Position numbers and translations under genes: made by a program. Positions 34,561 to 43,080 of a DNA stretch of 64,000 bases are shown in pieces. A model generated the notes under the pieces. The model was given only the letters and a program-made list of their open reading frames with translations, searched no databases and had not been told where the DNA came from. Position 1 is the stretch's first letter; the number at the start of each line of letters is the position of its first letter. Origin of the DNA: JBBQUN01 sp963698395 (GTDB lineage: Bacteria; Actinomycetota; Acidimicrobiia; Acidimicrobiales; SZUA-35); the NCBI GenBank assembly GCA_963698395.1, contig CAVOQQ010000003.1, positions 620,001 to 684,000 of the forward strand. The letters are read 5' to 3'.

Positions 34561-36258
34561 ATGGCTCACGATCTGATCATTCGCAACGGCACTGTCGTCG
34601 ACGGCTCCGGCACTCCTGCCTTCCGAGGTGACATCGCCATCGATGGCGAGCGCATCACCGCCATCGGCCAGCTGGGAGGCGAGACCGCAAACCGGGAAAT
34701 CGATGCCACGGGTCTCGTCGTCAGTCCCGGCTTCGTCGATCTCCACACCCATCTCGACGCCCAGGTCGCCTGGGATCCGCTGATGACCTCGAGTTCGTGG
34801 CACGGCGTGACCACCGTGCTCATGGGCAACTGCGGCGTGACCTTTGCTCCCGTTGCCAAGGCCGACCGCACATTCCTCGCCGAGATGATGGAGAGCGTCG
34901 AAGACGTTCCGCGGGACGCAATCCTCGACGGCCTCGCGTGGGACTGGGAGACCTATCCCGAGTATCTCGACTCCGTCGAGCGCATGCAGCCTGCTCTCAA
35001 CATCGTCGGCATGGTCGGCCACTGCGCCGTTCGCTACCACGTCATGGGTGAGCGCTCGCTGACCGACGAACCGGCGACGCCGGAAGAACTCAACCGCATG
35101 CGAGACATCGCCGAGGAATCGGTGGCCGGCGGTGCGGTCGGCTTCTCCACCTCCCGCATCCTGTTGCACGTGGTTCCCGACGGCCGCTACGTGCCAGGCA
35201 CGCTCGCACCCATCGACGAGTACCTGGCGGTTGCCGACGGCATGAACGCCGCCGGCGGCGGGCTCTTCCAGGCGGTCAACGACTTCGCCAACAAGTACGA
35301 CCACGAGATGACCCTGCTGCGAGAGATGGCACGAGCCTGTGGCGACGTGCTCTTCTCGGGTGGCGCCGGCAACGGCACGGGCACCGCCGGCGTCGAGGTC
35401 TTCGGGAAGTTCCTGCAAGACGTCAACGCCAACGACGGTCGCATGACGCTCGCCAGCCAGTCACGACCCGGGGGATCACTGTGCGGACTGGCGCAGATCG
35501 CTCCGGTCAAAGGCAAGAAATGGAAGGCGCTGCTCGACCTCCCGACCCTCGAGGCCAGGGTCGCGGCCCTGAAGGATCCGGCGACACGCGCCGCCCTCGA
35601 GGAGGAGGGCAAGACCAAGGGCATGTGGTACGACCCGAGGCACATCTACCCGCTCGGCACCGACGAATCGCCGCACTACTCCGAGCAGGGTGGCATCTCC
35701 GTTGCCCAACACGCCGAACGACTCGGCGTGCACCCGGTCGAGTTCGTGATCGATCGGTTGATTGCGAGTGAGGGCCGTGAGCTGTTCAACACGTGGTTCT
35801 TCAACCGCAACACCGAAGGGCTCGCCGAACTGCTCACCTACGATCACGTGTATCCCGGACTTGCCGACACCGGTGCCCACGCCGGACAGATCTGTGACGC
35901 CGACATGAGCACCCACTTCCTCACCTACTGGCACCGGTCCGAGCACATGAACGACCTGCCCACCGCCATCGCGCGACTCAGCCAGGAGCCGGCGAAGGTG
36001 CTCGGTCTGATCGATCGAGGCACCCTCAGCGTCGGCAGCTATGCCGACATCAACGTGTTCGACATCGACCGCCTGGGCTCTGATCATCCGGTCTACGCCA
36101 ACGACTTCCCCAACGGCGCGGGCCGTCTCAAGATCGGCGGCCGGGGTTACGCCGCCACCATCGTCAACGGTGCGGTGGTCACCGAGCATGGCACCAACAC
36201 CGGTCGACGCCCGGGCCGGGTGATCCGCGAGTTCGCCCGGGATGTTCACACCGCCTGA
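34561..36258 (+). CDS. N-acyl-D-amino-acid deacylase / D-aminoacylase-like amidohydrolase
   Basis: A 565-residue amidohydrolase-superfamily enzyme. The metal motif is SPGFVDLHTHLDAQVAWDP, followed by TTVLMGNCGVTFAP, which contains the family-typical NCG cysteine. The second half has YDHVYPGLADTGAHAGQICD with further ligands. Long relatives of this kind include D-aminoacylases and dihydroorotase-like enzymes. A TAGCGT box (34532-34537) and an AAGGGGG ribosome-binding site precede the ATG, so this gene has a normal leader. It may be co-expressed with the dehalogenase-like gene 27 nt downstream. Confidence 0.83.
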   Translation: MAHDLIIRNGTVVDGSGTPAFRGDIAIDGERITAIGQLGGETANREIDATGLVVSPGFVDLHTHLDAQVAWDPLMTSSSWHGVTTVLMGNCGVTFAPVAKADRTFLAEMMESVEDVPRDAILDGLAWDWETYPEYLDSVERMQPALNIVGMVGHCAVRYHVMGERSLTDEPATPEELNRMRDIAEESVAGGAVGFSTSRILLHVVPDGRYVPGTLAPIDEYLAVADGMNAAGGGLFQAVNDFANKYDHEMTLLREMARACGDVLFSGGAGNGTGTAGVEVFGKFLQDVNANDGRMTLASQSRPGGSLCGLAQIAPVKGKKWKALLDLPTLEARVAALKDPATRAALEEEGKTKGMWYDPRHIYPLGTDESPHYSEQGGISVAQHAERLGVHPVEFVIDRLIASEGRELFNTWFFNRNTEGLAELLTYDHVYPGLADTGAHAGQICDADMSTHFLTYWHRSEHMNDLPTAIARLSQEPAKVLGLIDRGTLSVGSYADINVFDIDRLGSDHPVYANDFPNGAGRLKIGGRGYAATIVNGAVVTEHGTNTGRRPGRVIREFARDVHTA

Positions 36259-36285
36259 CGACTCGTGCTGGTCTAGCGTTGCCGC

Positions 36286-36963
36286 ATGGCAGACCGGTTG
36301 ACAGGCAAGCGAGCCCTCATCACCAGCGCATCGACCTACATGGGCCCGGCCATCGCCGAGCTGTTCGTCGCCGAGGGAGCCGACGTCATCGCCGATGAAG
36401 GGGCACTCCTCGGGCCCGACGAACCAGCGGAACTGATCGAACGGTCTGGCGCGATCGACATCTTGGTGGCCAATCTCGACCTTCCTGCTTCGAGCGCGAA
36501 GGTGGTCGACATCGACGATGCAACCTGGATCGCCGGCTTCGATGCCATGGTCCATCCGCTCATGCGACTGGTCCGCGAGGCGGCGCCGGGCATGATCGAG
36601 CGCGGCGGGGGCAGCATCGTTGCCATCACCTCGTCGTCGCCGCTGCGGCGGATGTCGCCCCAAGCCGTGTCGTACGTCGCGGCACGAGCAGCGCAGAACG
36701 CCTTCGTTCGATCGGCCGGACACCAGCTGGCGAAACAGGGGGTTCGCTGCAACGCAATCGCCCAGAATTTCGTCGCCAACGACACGTACTACCCTCCGGC
36801 GGTACTCGCCAACGAGAAGTTCCGATCACGCTTGGCGACCGAGGTTCCGGCCGCCCGCATCGGTGAGCCGGCCGAGACAGCCGAACTGGCGCTGTTCCTG
36901 GCAAGCGATGCGTCATCATTCATCTTCGGACAGATCATCAGCCAGGACGGTGGCTGGTCCTAG
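36286..36963 (+). CDS. Probable halohydrin dehalogenase (HHDH-type SDR)
   Basis: A 225-residue protein with the SDR fold but with the catalytic set of halohydrin dehalogenases. S117-X12-Y130-X3-R134 (SSPLRRMSPQAVSY-VAAR) has Arg where SDRs have Lys. The NAD-binding TGxxxGxG is replaced by T13-X4-Y18-M-G20, matching the HHDH halide-pocket motif T-X4-[F/Y]-X-G. IAQNFVANDTYYPP parallels the HheC segment near the halide site. Such enzymes convert vicinal halohydrins to epoxides. TAGCGT lies 6 nt before the ATG, so the gene has its own leaderless promoter. A non-dehalogenating divergent SDR remains possible. Confidence 0.72.
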   Translation: MADRLTGKRALITSASTYMGPAIAELFVAEGADVIADEGALLGPDEPAELIERSGAIDILVANLDLPASSAKVVDIDDATWIAGFDAMVHPLMRLVREAAPGMIERGGGSIVAITSSSPLRRMSPQAVSYVAARAAQNAFVRSAGHQLAKQGVRCNAIAQNFVANDTYYPPAVLANEKFRSRLATEVPAARIGEPAETAELALFLASDASSFIFGQIISQDGGWS

Positions 36964-37002
36964 GCACCGCCGGCAACCGGGGTGGAACAACGGTCTCGAC
37001 CA

Positions 37003-37018
37003 TGCAAGCGCTTACAAT
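37003..37018 (+). promoter_or_regulatory. LacI-family-type operator overlapping a -10 box
   Basis: TGCAAGCGCTTACA (37003-37016) has the perfect core AAGCGCTT flanked by TG and CA, the pattern of LacI/GalR-family operators. TACAAT (37013-37018) overlaps it and would drive the kinase gene 92 nt downstream. No lacI-type gene is in the window, so the repressor must be encoded elsewhere. Confidence 0.6.
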
Positions 37019-37109
37019 GCGTCGGTTCGCACCCGACGCCGCCGGCATCGAGCCGCTTGCCACTCGGGATCCCCAGTCGAACGACCACGGCCATCGAAGG
37101 AGTGGACGC

Positions 37110-37766
37110 ATGAAAGGCGACATCATCGTCTTGGAGGAGCACCACATTGCTGCTGCGGCAGCGATCGTCCCCAAGATCGTCGATCAAATCAACGCCAAGG
37201 ACCGTCGCCACACCATCGCCGTTGCCGGGGAGTCCGGCAGTGGCAAGTCCGAGACCGGCAAGGCGATCGCCGAAGCACTCGGGGCGCACGGCATCACCTC
37301 GGTGCTCCTCGGGCAAGACGACTACTTCGTACTCCCGCCCACGTCCAACGACGCCCGACGTCGCGAAGACCCCGACTGGCTCGGCCCCCACGTCGAGGTA
37401 CGGCTCGATGTGCTCGAGCAGAACCTGATCGATGCGATCGGTGGCGCGGTCGAGATCACGAAACCGCTGATCGACTACGACGCGAACTCGATCGAGGATC
37501 AGGTGATCTCGCTTGACGACGTGAAGGTGGTGATCGCCGAGGGCACGTACTGTTCCCTGCTCAAACACATCGACACCAGGGTCTTCATCGCCCGCAACCG
37601 CATCGACACGCTCGAGCACCGTCAGAAGCGCAATCGAGGCAATGAGGTCGGCGACCCATTCATCGAGAACATCCTGATGATGGAGCACAAGATCATCGCC
37701 GGCCACAAGCAGTTGGCCGATTTCGTGATCACCAAGGACTACGACGTCATCGACGTCGGCCCGTAG
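37110..37766 (+). CDS. Uridine kinase / phosphoribulokinase-family P-loop kinase
   Basis: A 218-residue kinase. The P-loop is IAVAGESGSGKSETGKAIAE, the substrate region LLGQDDYFVLPP, the Asp/Tyr part PLIDYDANSIEDQVI and the lid-like RNRIDTLEHRQKRNRG. The PRK/uridine kinase family phosphorylates nucleosides, ribulose-5-P or other sugars. ATG 37110 is chosen because AAGGAG lies 8 nt upstream. Control by a sugar-type operator and the sucrose phosphorylase next door suggest a sugar substrate rather than uridine; that is inference. Its last 28 nt overlap the convergent sucrose phosphorylase gene. Confidence 0.78.
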   Translation: MKGDIIVLEEHHIAAAAAIVPKIVDQINAKDRRHTIAVAGESGSGKSETGKAIAEALGAHGITSVLLGQDDYFVLPPTSNDARRREDPDWLGPHVEVRLDVLEQNLIDAIGGAVEITKPLIDYDANSIEDQVISLDDVKVVIAEGTYCSLLKHIDTRVFIARNRIDTLEHRQKRNRGNEVGDPFIENILMMEHKIIAGHKQLADFVITKDYDVIDVGP

Positions 37767-39472
37767 GTCAGGGTCTGATCGGGACCTTCGCCGGTCTGAG
37801 TGATCGTGAAGCCCTTGCTCTCGAGGTCGGCGTCGAGCGTGGCCACCGAGTCACCATTCGTCCACACCATCACCAACCGTTTCGGATCTGACGAGTCCAG
37901 CGAGAGCCGACCGGCAAAAGCGCTCGACGTCGTGCGCAACCGCATCATGTCGAGTTGGTCGATCACGATGGCACGTTCGAGTCCTTCAGCGATCTCGGAC
38001 ATCGAGAGATTCGTGCGGTTGATCTCCTTGTGGCCGCCAGCACCGCCGGCATCGGCAGCGGCGTCGTCATTGGTACCGGCGAACAGATCCAGGTACCAGA
38101 CCTGTGGCGTTCCGGGCATGAAGAGTTGGAGGGCCCTTGCCAGACGCAGGCTGGCTTCGTCTTCACCCAGCGCGCTGAAGAACGTGGCGTTGACCTGGTA
38201 GTACGAAATCTTCTCACCGTCAGGGCCATAGAGGTTCTTCACCCGGCCACCGCGCTCGAGGAGCCGATCGATGATCGCTTCGATCCGCTCATCGGACAAC
38301 AGCCCATCGTGAGCCTTGCCGTCTCGAGTCCCACCGCGGAGATCGATGACGGGAATGCCGTCGTGACAGCCCAACATGTTCACCACGGCGAGGTCTCGGT
38401 CGATGATCTCGTTGATCCACCGGACCAGGCCGGCGTTGCTGGCCCGATCGAGGGCGTCGATGACCAGGCCGGGGAAGAAGAAGTCGTAGACCGGGTAGCC
38501 CTTGTCGGACAGCTCCTCGTGAATTCCGGTGCCGTACTCGGAGTGGATCTCTGGCAGCAGAACGAGGCCGAACTCCTCGGCGATGATGCGCAGACGGTCG
38601 AGGTAGTCCCACGTGCCGGGTCGATTGAAGAAGTTGGACATGCCGACTTGCTTGTGCAGGTAGGCGAAGGCATCGAGCCGCAGGATCTTCACGCCGAAAC
38701 CAGCCAGGTTCCGCATCGTCTCGCGGTAGAACGCCCAGACCTCGTCGGACTCGGCGTTGAGGTCCATCTGGCCGAGATACCGGCGGTTGCGCTCGACGAT
38801 GTCGATCACGGCCGAGGTGCAGTCGCCGAGATCGAGGTCGGTGACCTCGGTCCCGTCGGCGATGGCGGCATTGACCTCGGCGACGATCGACTCGACTCGG
38901 CCCTCGGTTTCGATGCCGGCGAGGTCATCGACCGTCAACGGGAGGTAGTCGACCTGCTGGTAGAAGGTGTTCCAGTAGAAGCGGTCGCTGCCATCGGGGA
39001 AGCGGACTCGCAGGATCGGCAGCCCCGGCTTGCGCATGAAGAGCTTCTCGAGGTGCTCGGGTGCCGGAACGATGGCGCCGTCGGGCGAACGTTCGCCATT
39101 GCCTTCCCAGAAGTCGTTCCAGTCGATGAAAAAGTCCCGATACGGCGAGTCTTCGCCGCGCTCGACCATGTCGAGGAACTGGGGTGAGCCCACCGACAGG
39201 TGGTTCAGCACGAGGTCGACCTTCAGCATGATGCCGAGTTGGTCGAGTGCCTCGAGATCGCCGGGCGAGACGAGATGAGCGTTGAGGCCGTAGTCGACGA
39301 TGGAGAACCCACGGTCGAGGTCGCTGTTGAAAAGGGTCGGCAGCACGTAGAACTGCGAGAACACCCCACGCAACGCCGGCATCTGCAAGAGGGTGACGGT
39401 GTCGGACAGCGTCTCGCCGATGCTGTCGGGGTAGGCGTTGAGCATCACCCCGTTCGGCAGTCGATTCTTCAT
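37739..39472 (-). CDS. Sucrose phosphorylase-like GH13_18 enzyme
   Basis: A 577-residue GH13 enzyme of the sucrose/glucosylglycerate/glucosylglycerol phosphorylase subfamily. Motifs are DLVLNHLSVGSPQF, the nucleophile in KILRLDAFAYLHKQ, acid/base Glu in VLLPEIHSEYG and third acid in NMLGCHDGIPVIDLRG. It cleaves an alpha-glucoside with phosphate to give glucose-1-phosphate. Sucrose is the default call; glucosylglycerate or glucosylglycerol cannot be excluded. ATG 39472 has GGGAGGC upstream. A GTG directly before it is 7 nt from TAGCTT, so a leaderless start 3 nt earlier is also possible. Confidence 0.83.
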   Translation of the reverse strand: MKNRLPNGVMLNAYPDSIGETLSDTVTLLQMPALRGVFSQFYVLPTLFNSDLDRGFSIVDYGLNAHLVSPGDLEALDQLGIMLKVDLVLNHLSVGSPQFLDMVERGEDSPYRDFFIDWNDFWEGNGERSPDGAIVPAPEHLEKLFMRKPGLPILRVRFPDGSDRFYWNTFYQQVDYLPLTVDDLAGIETEGRVESIVAEVNAAIADGTEVTDLDLGDCTSAVIDIVERNRRYLGQMDLNAESDEVWAFYRETMRNLAGFGVKILRLDAFAYLHKQVGMSNFFNRPGTWDYLDRLRIIAEEFGLVLLPEIHSEYGTGIHEELSDKGYPVYDFFFPGLVIDALDRASNAGLVRWINEIIDRDLAVVNMLGCHDGIPVIDLRGGTRDGKAHDGLLSDERIEAIIDRLLERGGRVKNLYGPDGEKISYYQVNATFFSALGEDEASLRLARALQLFMPGTPQVWYLDLFAGTNDDAAADAGGAGGHKEINRTNLSMSEIAEGLERAIVIDQLDMMRLRTTSSAFAGRLSLDSSDPKRLVMVWTNGDSVATLDADLESKGFTITQTGEGPDQTLTYGPTSMTS

Positions 39473-39485
39473 CACGCCTCCCAAG

Positions 39486-40673
39486 CTATGGAGCGCCAGG
39501 GGCCGTCAGCACCCTCGGCAGGGGCCAATCCCCGGATGGGGAGCCCCGTCGGCGGAGCGAGACGAGAACGAGGTCAGTCGTCGTCTCGCTCCAGGTCGTT
39601 GCGCTCCCGGTCACGACCGTCCCGGTCGTCGTCGTCCCGGTCGTCGTCGTCCCGGTCGTCGCGGTCGTTGTCGCGGTCCCGGTCGTCGCGGTCGCGGTCG
39701 TCGCGGTGCGGTCGCGGTCGTTGTCGCGGTCGTTGGAACGGCTGGGTTCAGCGTTGCGGGCCGCTCGCTCGGGCGAAACCACCGTGGTGGGAGGGTTGGT
39801 CATGGTCGGTGCAGCAGCGGGCGGAGCGGTTGTCGGTGCGACCGGAGCCGGGGTCGCCGTGCTCGGCGGGGTCGCCGCAGGGGCCACGGTCGTCGGCGGC
39901 GCAGTGCCGGGGGTCGAGGCCGAGGCGGCGGTGGCGGGCGGTGCGGCAGCCGAAGTCTCGGTCGTGTCGCGATCGAGCGCTCGCTCGGCCGCACTGACGG
40001 CTGGACCCGCCGCCGTGGTCTCCGGCAGGGTGGACAGCGGGAGGGTGGTCGTCGGCAGGGTGGTCGTCGGCAGGGTGGTCGTGCTGGACTGATCCTTGGT
40101 GCCGCGAGCCGGCGAATCGGCACTGGTCGCTCCACCCGCGTTGCCGGTTCCGGTGATCGTGACGGCAGTGGCGCCCGAAGCACGCTCGGGCGTGCTCATG
40201 GCGGCGTCGTCGCTCGTGTCGTTCACCACGTCCGACGGCAACAACGTCAGGGAAGCGACGACTGCGGCGATCGTGAGACCAACGGCCACGAGCGGACGCC
40301 GCCAGGTACTGAGGTCGACCACGCCGGGCATCGGTGCAGCGCCGCCCGCCGATGCGGCGCCGTCGCCGGGAAGCAGGAGCCCAGCAGCTGCGGTTCTGGG
40401 CCGTAGCTGCTCGGTGCAGCGAGCCGCCATGGCACGAGTCCCGCCCTTGGAATCGATCATCAGGCGCAGGGCGTCGTCGCAGGCTGCACGCATTTGCTTG
40501 GACGCCGCGTCGAGCAACTCGTCGGGAGCAACCGGCGGCAGATGGGCCAACACGGCGACCGCAGCCGAGAATCGGCGATCAGCGTCACTCTGTGACAGCA
40601 CGTAGAGCACGTCGGCTCGCAGTGCCTCGATGTCCTTCCGACCGTTGCTCTCGACTTCCGCCGGCTCGACCAT
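39486..40673 (-). CDS. Single-pass membrane protein with Thr/Pro-rich exterior; probable 1-nt slip in its tail
   Basis: From ATG 40673 (GGAGG 4 nt upstream) the first ~110 residues are a helical cytoplasmic domain (DIEALRADVLYVLSQSDADR, MRAACDDALRLMIDSK). A membrane helix (PLVAVGLTIAAVVASLTLL) and a long Thr/Pro/Ala-rich extracytoplasmic part (TTLPTTTLPTTTLPLSTLPE) follow. The architecture is like an anti-sigma or stress-sensor protein, but no family was recognised. Near 39707 the frame changes from Asp/Arg repeats (SNDRDNDRDR) to Ala/Thr repeats. One added base would continue the D/R pattern to a stop at 39574, ending ERNDLERDDD, which is probably the true C-terminus. Confidence 0.65.
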   Translation of the reverse strand: MVEPAEVESNGRKDIEALRADVLYVLSQSDADRRFSAAVAVLAHLPPVAPDELLDAASKQMRAACDDALRLMIDSKGGTRAMAARCTEQLRPRTAAAGLLLPGDGAASAGGAAPMPGVVDLSTWRRPLVAVGLTIAAVVASLTLLPSDVVNDTSDDAAMSTPERASGATAVTITGTGNAGGATSADSPARGTKDQSSTTTLPTTTLPTTTLPLSTLPETTAAGPAVSAAERALDRDTTETSAAAPPATAASASTPGTAPPTTVAPAATPPSTATPAPVAPTTAPPAAAPTMTNPPTTVVSPERAARNAEPSRSNDRDNDRDRTATTATATTGTATTTATTGTTTTGTTTTGTVVTGSATTWSETTTDLVLVSLRRRGSPSGDWPLPRVLTAPGAP

Positions 40674-40918
40674 GTCGCCTCCAACTCCGCTACGCAAGCT
40701 CGCGACGAACTCGCGACGGCTCCACACCGCTGCGCGACACCATGCCACGAGTCTCACTCCTTGCGACAATGCTGGGCAAAAGTGCACGGTATGTGGTCAA
40801 CATCGAGATCGCCGCCGACCGCCTCGTGCGCCGGATCTGATCGATTGCGGTCGGGTTTCCGAGGATGATGTTGTTGGCCGAGTGCACGACGGAAGACGAC
40901 CCAAAGCCGTCGGCGGCA

Positions 40919-41902
40919 CTACGGCGCCGGTGAACAACCGCGCAGTGCTCGCTCGAGTTGGTCGATCGACGCGTGATCGTCAGCCAGGCGCCAATCGGCC
41001 TCCTTGGCCACCTCGAACCATACGAAGCCAACGACCTGGCGGTACGAGCGAAGGGTGGCCACCAAATCGACCACCCATGCCGGTCGGTCGCCACCGATGC
41101 GTGCTGCGGCCGTCTCGGCCACGACGATGGGCTTGTCGGCGAGCGACTCGAGCTCGGTGAGGGTGGTGGCGAACAGCTGGCTGGGTGAGAGCCATCCACC
41201 CATGCTCGCGATCTCCGCACCGCCGTTGTACCCACTGAACCCGAGAAGGTCGACCACGTCGTCGCCGGGGTAGTACTCGGCCAACGGGGCGCTCCGTGGA
41301 CTCACGGCGTTGGGGCTCCACATCCAGCGAACGTTGGTGACACCCTGCTCGTCGAAGATCTGGACCGTTCGCCGGAAGGCATCGACGTAGTCCTGTGGCT
41401 GGTTACCGCCCTGACCGCGGCCCCACGGGTACCAGTTGCCGTTCATCTCGTGCGCGAACCGAAGGATGGGCGAGGCATCGAGCGACGAGAATCGATCGGC
41501 GGTGGCGCGGATCAGATCGTCGAATGCGCCCTCGGCCAGGCGGCGCAGCGGTCGGTCGGCAACGGTGTCCAAGAACCAAGGTTCGAGCGTGACGATGACG
41601 TCCTGACCCCGGGCCTCGGCGTCGACGATCCCGGCGACCGGGAGCGTGTCACCGAGCCGCACGAAGCCGTGCACATAGTGCGGGGCCAGCCCCGTCTCAC
41701 CGGTGAATCCGTCGATCTCGTCGTCGTTCCACAGGGTCGAGGCCCCGGCGATGCCGAAGTGCAGCGGACGGCAGTGAACGGCAACGGTGCTGGCCACGGC
41801 CGTCTCCATGCCGACGCCAGACCCGACCGGGCCGGTGCGTCCCGAGGCGGCAGACGAAGCAAGGAGCAGCAACGTCAACATCGACGACAGCAGTGAACTC
41901 AT
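40919..41902 (-). CDS. Secreted GH26-like glycoside hydrolase
   Basis: A 327-residue protein with an N-terminal signal (SSLLSSMLTLLLLASSAAS). The catalytic fold shows LRFAHEMNGNWYPWGRGQGG, the GH26 acid/base region (E in HEMNG), VRWMWSPNAVSPRSAPLAEY and the likely nucleophile Glu in KPIVVAETAAARIGGD. GH26 enzymes are mostly beta-mannanases or beta-1,3-xylanases; specificity is unknown. The ATG at 41902 follows GGAAGG by 5 nt. It stands alone, with a 245-bp gap before the next gene downstream. Confidence 0.82.
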   Translation of the reverse strand: MSSLLSSMLTLLLLASSAASGRTGPVGSGVGMETAVASTVAVHCRPLHFGIAGASTLWNDDEIDGFTGETGLAPHYVHGFVRLGDTLPVAGIVDAEARGQDVIVTLEPWFLDTVADRPLRRLAEGAFDDLIRATADRFSSLDASPILRFAHEMNGNWYPWGRGQGGNQPQDYVDAFRRTVQIFDEQGVTNVRWMWSPNAVSPRSAPLAEYYPGDDVVDLLGFSGYNGGAEIASMGGWLSPSQLFATTLTELESLADKPIVVAETAAARIGGDRPAWVVDLVATLRSYRQVVGFVWFEVAKEADWRLADDHASIDQLERALRGCSPAP

Positions 41903-42141
41903 CGTTGCCTTCCGCCTCCTCGCCAGACTCGCTCTTCTCCAACAGTGTGCACCGTCCGTGGTGGATTCGGCACTGTTCGTTGCCGGGGAGACCTGGCGGA
42001 AAGGAGGCTGCCGAGGACCAGGAAGCCTCGACGATCATCACGACGATCTCGCGACGAGCGCAGCGGGCCACTCGAACGCTCCCGTCGCTGGGGTGCCGCG
42101 AGCTGCTCGCGCCGCGGTCCGGTTCGCCGGTCCTCCCGTGC

Positions 42142-42749
42142 TCATTCGAACTGGCTGGCCATTGCGTGATAGCCGGCATCGACGTGGAGGATCTCGCCGG
42201 TGATGATGCGGGCCAGGTCGGAGGACAGGAAGATGGCGGTATCGCCCACCGGGGTGGCGCCCTGCGGGTTCCAACTCATGGGCGACTGATGGGTCCAGGC
42301 GTCCAAGAGCCGATCGAACGAGCCGATCGCTCTGGCCGCTCGGGTGTGGAGCGGCCCGGCAGCGATCAGATTCGCCCGAATCGACCGACTGCCGAGATCT
42401 CGGGCGAGGTACCGATTGGTGGATTCGAGGGCGGACTTGCCGACGCCCATCCAGTTGTAGACCGGCCAGGCTCGTGCAGCGTCGAAATCGAGCCCAACGA
42501 GTGACCCACCCGTCGCCGGCGCCAGATCGCGTAGGAGACGAGCGAGGGAGGCGTAGGTGTGAACGCTGGTGTGGCGTTGAGTTCGATGTCTCGGTCGAGC
42601 CCGGACAGCACGACTTGTGCTCCAGACCCGAGTGCGGCCTGTGTGGTGGCGAAGCCAATCGAGTCGTTGTTCACGACTCCGTTGACGACAAGACGTTTGC
42701 CCGGCAGGAGTTGTGGCATCGAGTTCACCGGGCGGTCAGATGTCGTCAT
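42142..42749 (-). pseudogene. fabI: Enoyl-ACP reductase (FabI/InhA-like) with an internal deletion and frame change
   Basis: The N-terminal part (LLPGKRLVVNGVVNNDSIGF, VVLSGLDRDIELN) and the C-terminal part (HTYASLARLLRDLAP, GLDFDAARAWPVYNWMGVGK, NLIAAGPLHTRAARAI, DAGYHAM) are clearly FabI/InhA, with Tyr and Lys of the active site present. They are in different frames. Compared with InhA about 70-80 residues between LSGLDR and TYASLA are missing, joined near 42595. Expected length is ~260 residues; the locus spans ~202 codons. It overlaps the end of the PII-like gene. As it stands it cannot make an enzyme, so check for an assembly error or a second enoyl reductase elsewhere. Confidence 0.85.
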
Positions 42750-43080
42750 CTGGCGCGGTGAAGTACTCGGGGCGGCTCACGTGGGTTTCACTGACGAACA
42801 TCACCCCGGCGGTGTTTTCGAGCACTCGGCGGATGCCCGCAACGAGCGATTCGGCACGTTCGATCGGGATGATGCTGATGAGGAGGGACAGGCTGTTGCG
42901 GTCGTTGAAGAGCAATCGCCCCTCGTGCTGGCCGCTGTGCCCGAAACCGGAGACACCGTGGAGCGCGGTGTAGCCGGTCGCCCCCGATGCGAGGAGGAGA
43001 TCTCGAATGATCGGAACATGTTCGCCATCGATGACGACTTCGATTCGCGCCATCGGGGTGAGGCCGGTCCAGGTGTTCAT
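42736..43080 (-). CDS. PII-like protein of the DAB inorganic-carbon system
   Basis: A 114-residue ferredoxin-fold protein (ARIEVVIDGEHVPIIRDLLL, ATGYTALHGVSGFGHSGQHE, LSLLISIIPIERAESLVAGI) resembling PII-like proteins that accompany bicarbonate or DAB transport genes, such as carboxysome-type CPII. The long T-loop sequence GHSGQHEGRLLFND lacks the uridylylation Tyr of GlnB. Its ATG overlaps the dabBA stop by 4 nt, with AAGGAG 6 nt upstream. The likely role is nucleotide- or bicarbonate-dependent control of the transporter. Confidence 0.8.
   Translation of the reverse strand: MNTWTGLTPMARIEVVIDGEHVPIIRDLLLASGATGYTALHGVSGFGHSGQHEGRLLFNDRNSLSLLISIIPIERAESLVAGIRRVLENTAGVMFVSETHVSRPEYFTAPDDDI

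Noticed and set aside
32740..35418. A ~890-codon minus-strand frame opposite the MarR, MFS and amidohydrolase genes
   Set aside because: Composition is that of an antisense frame (His/Glu/Asp-rich), and three recognised genes occupy the plus strand.
39600..39720. The GTC/GCG-rich stretch as a non-coding repeat element
   Set aside because: The pattern is explained by Asp/Arg codon repeats at the end of the membrane-protein gene.
41903..42141. A small gene between the GH26-like gene and fabI
   Set aside because: Short frames here show no ribosome-binding site or family pattern.
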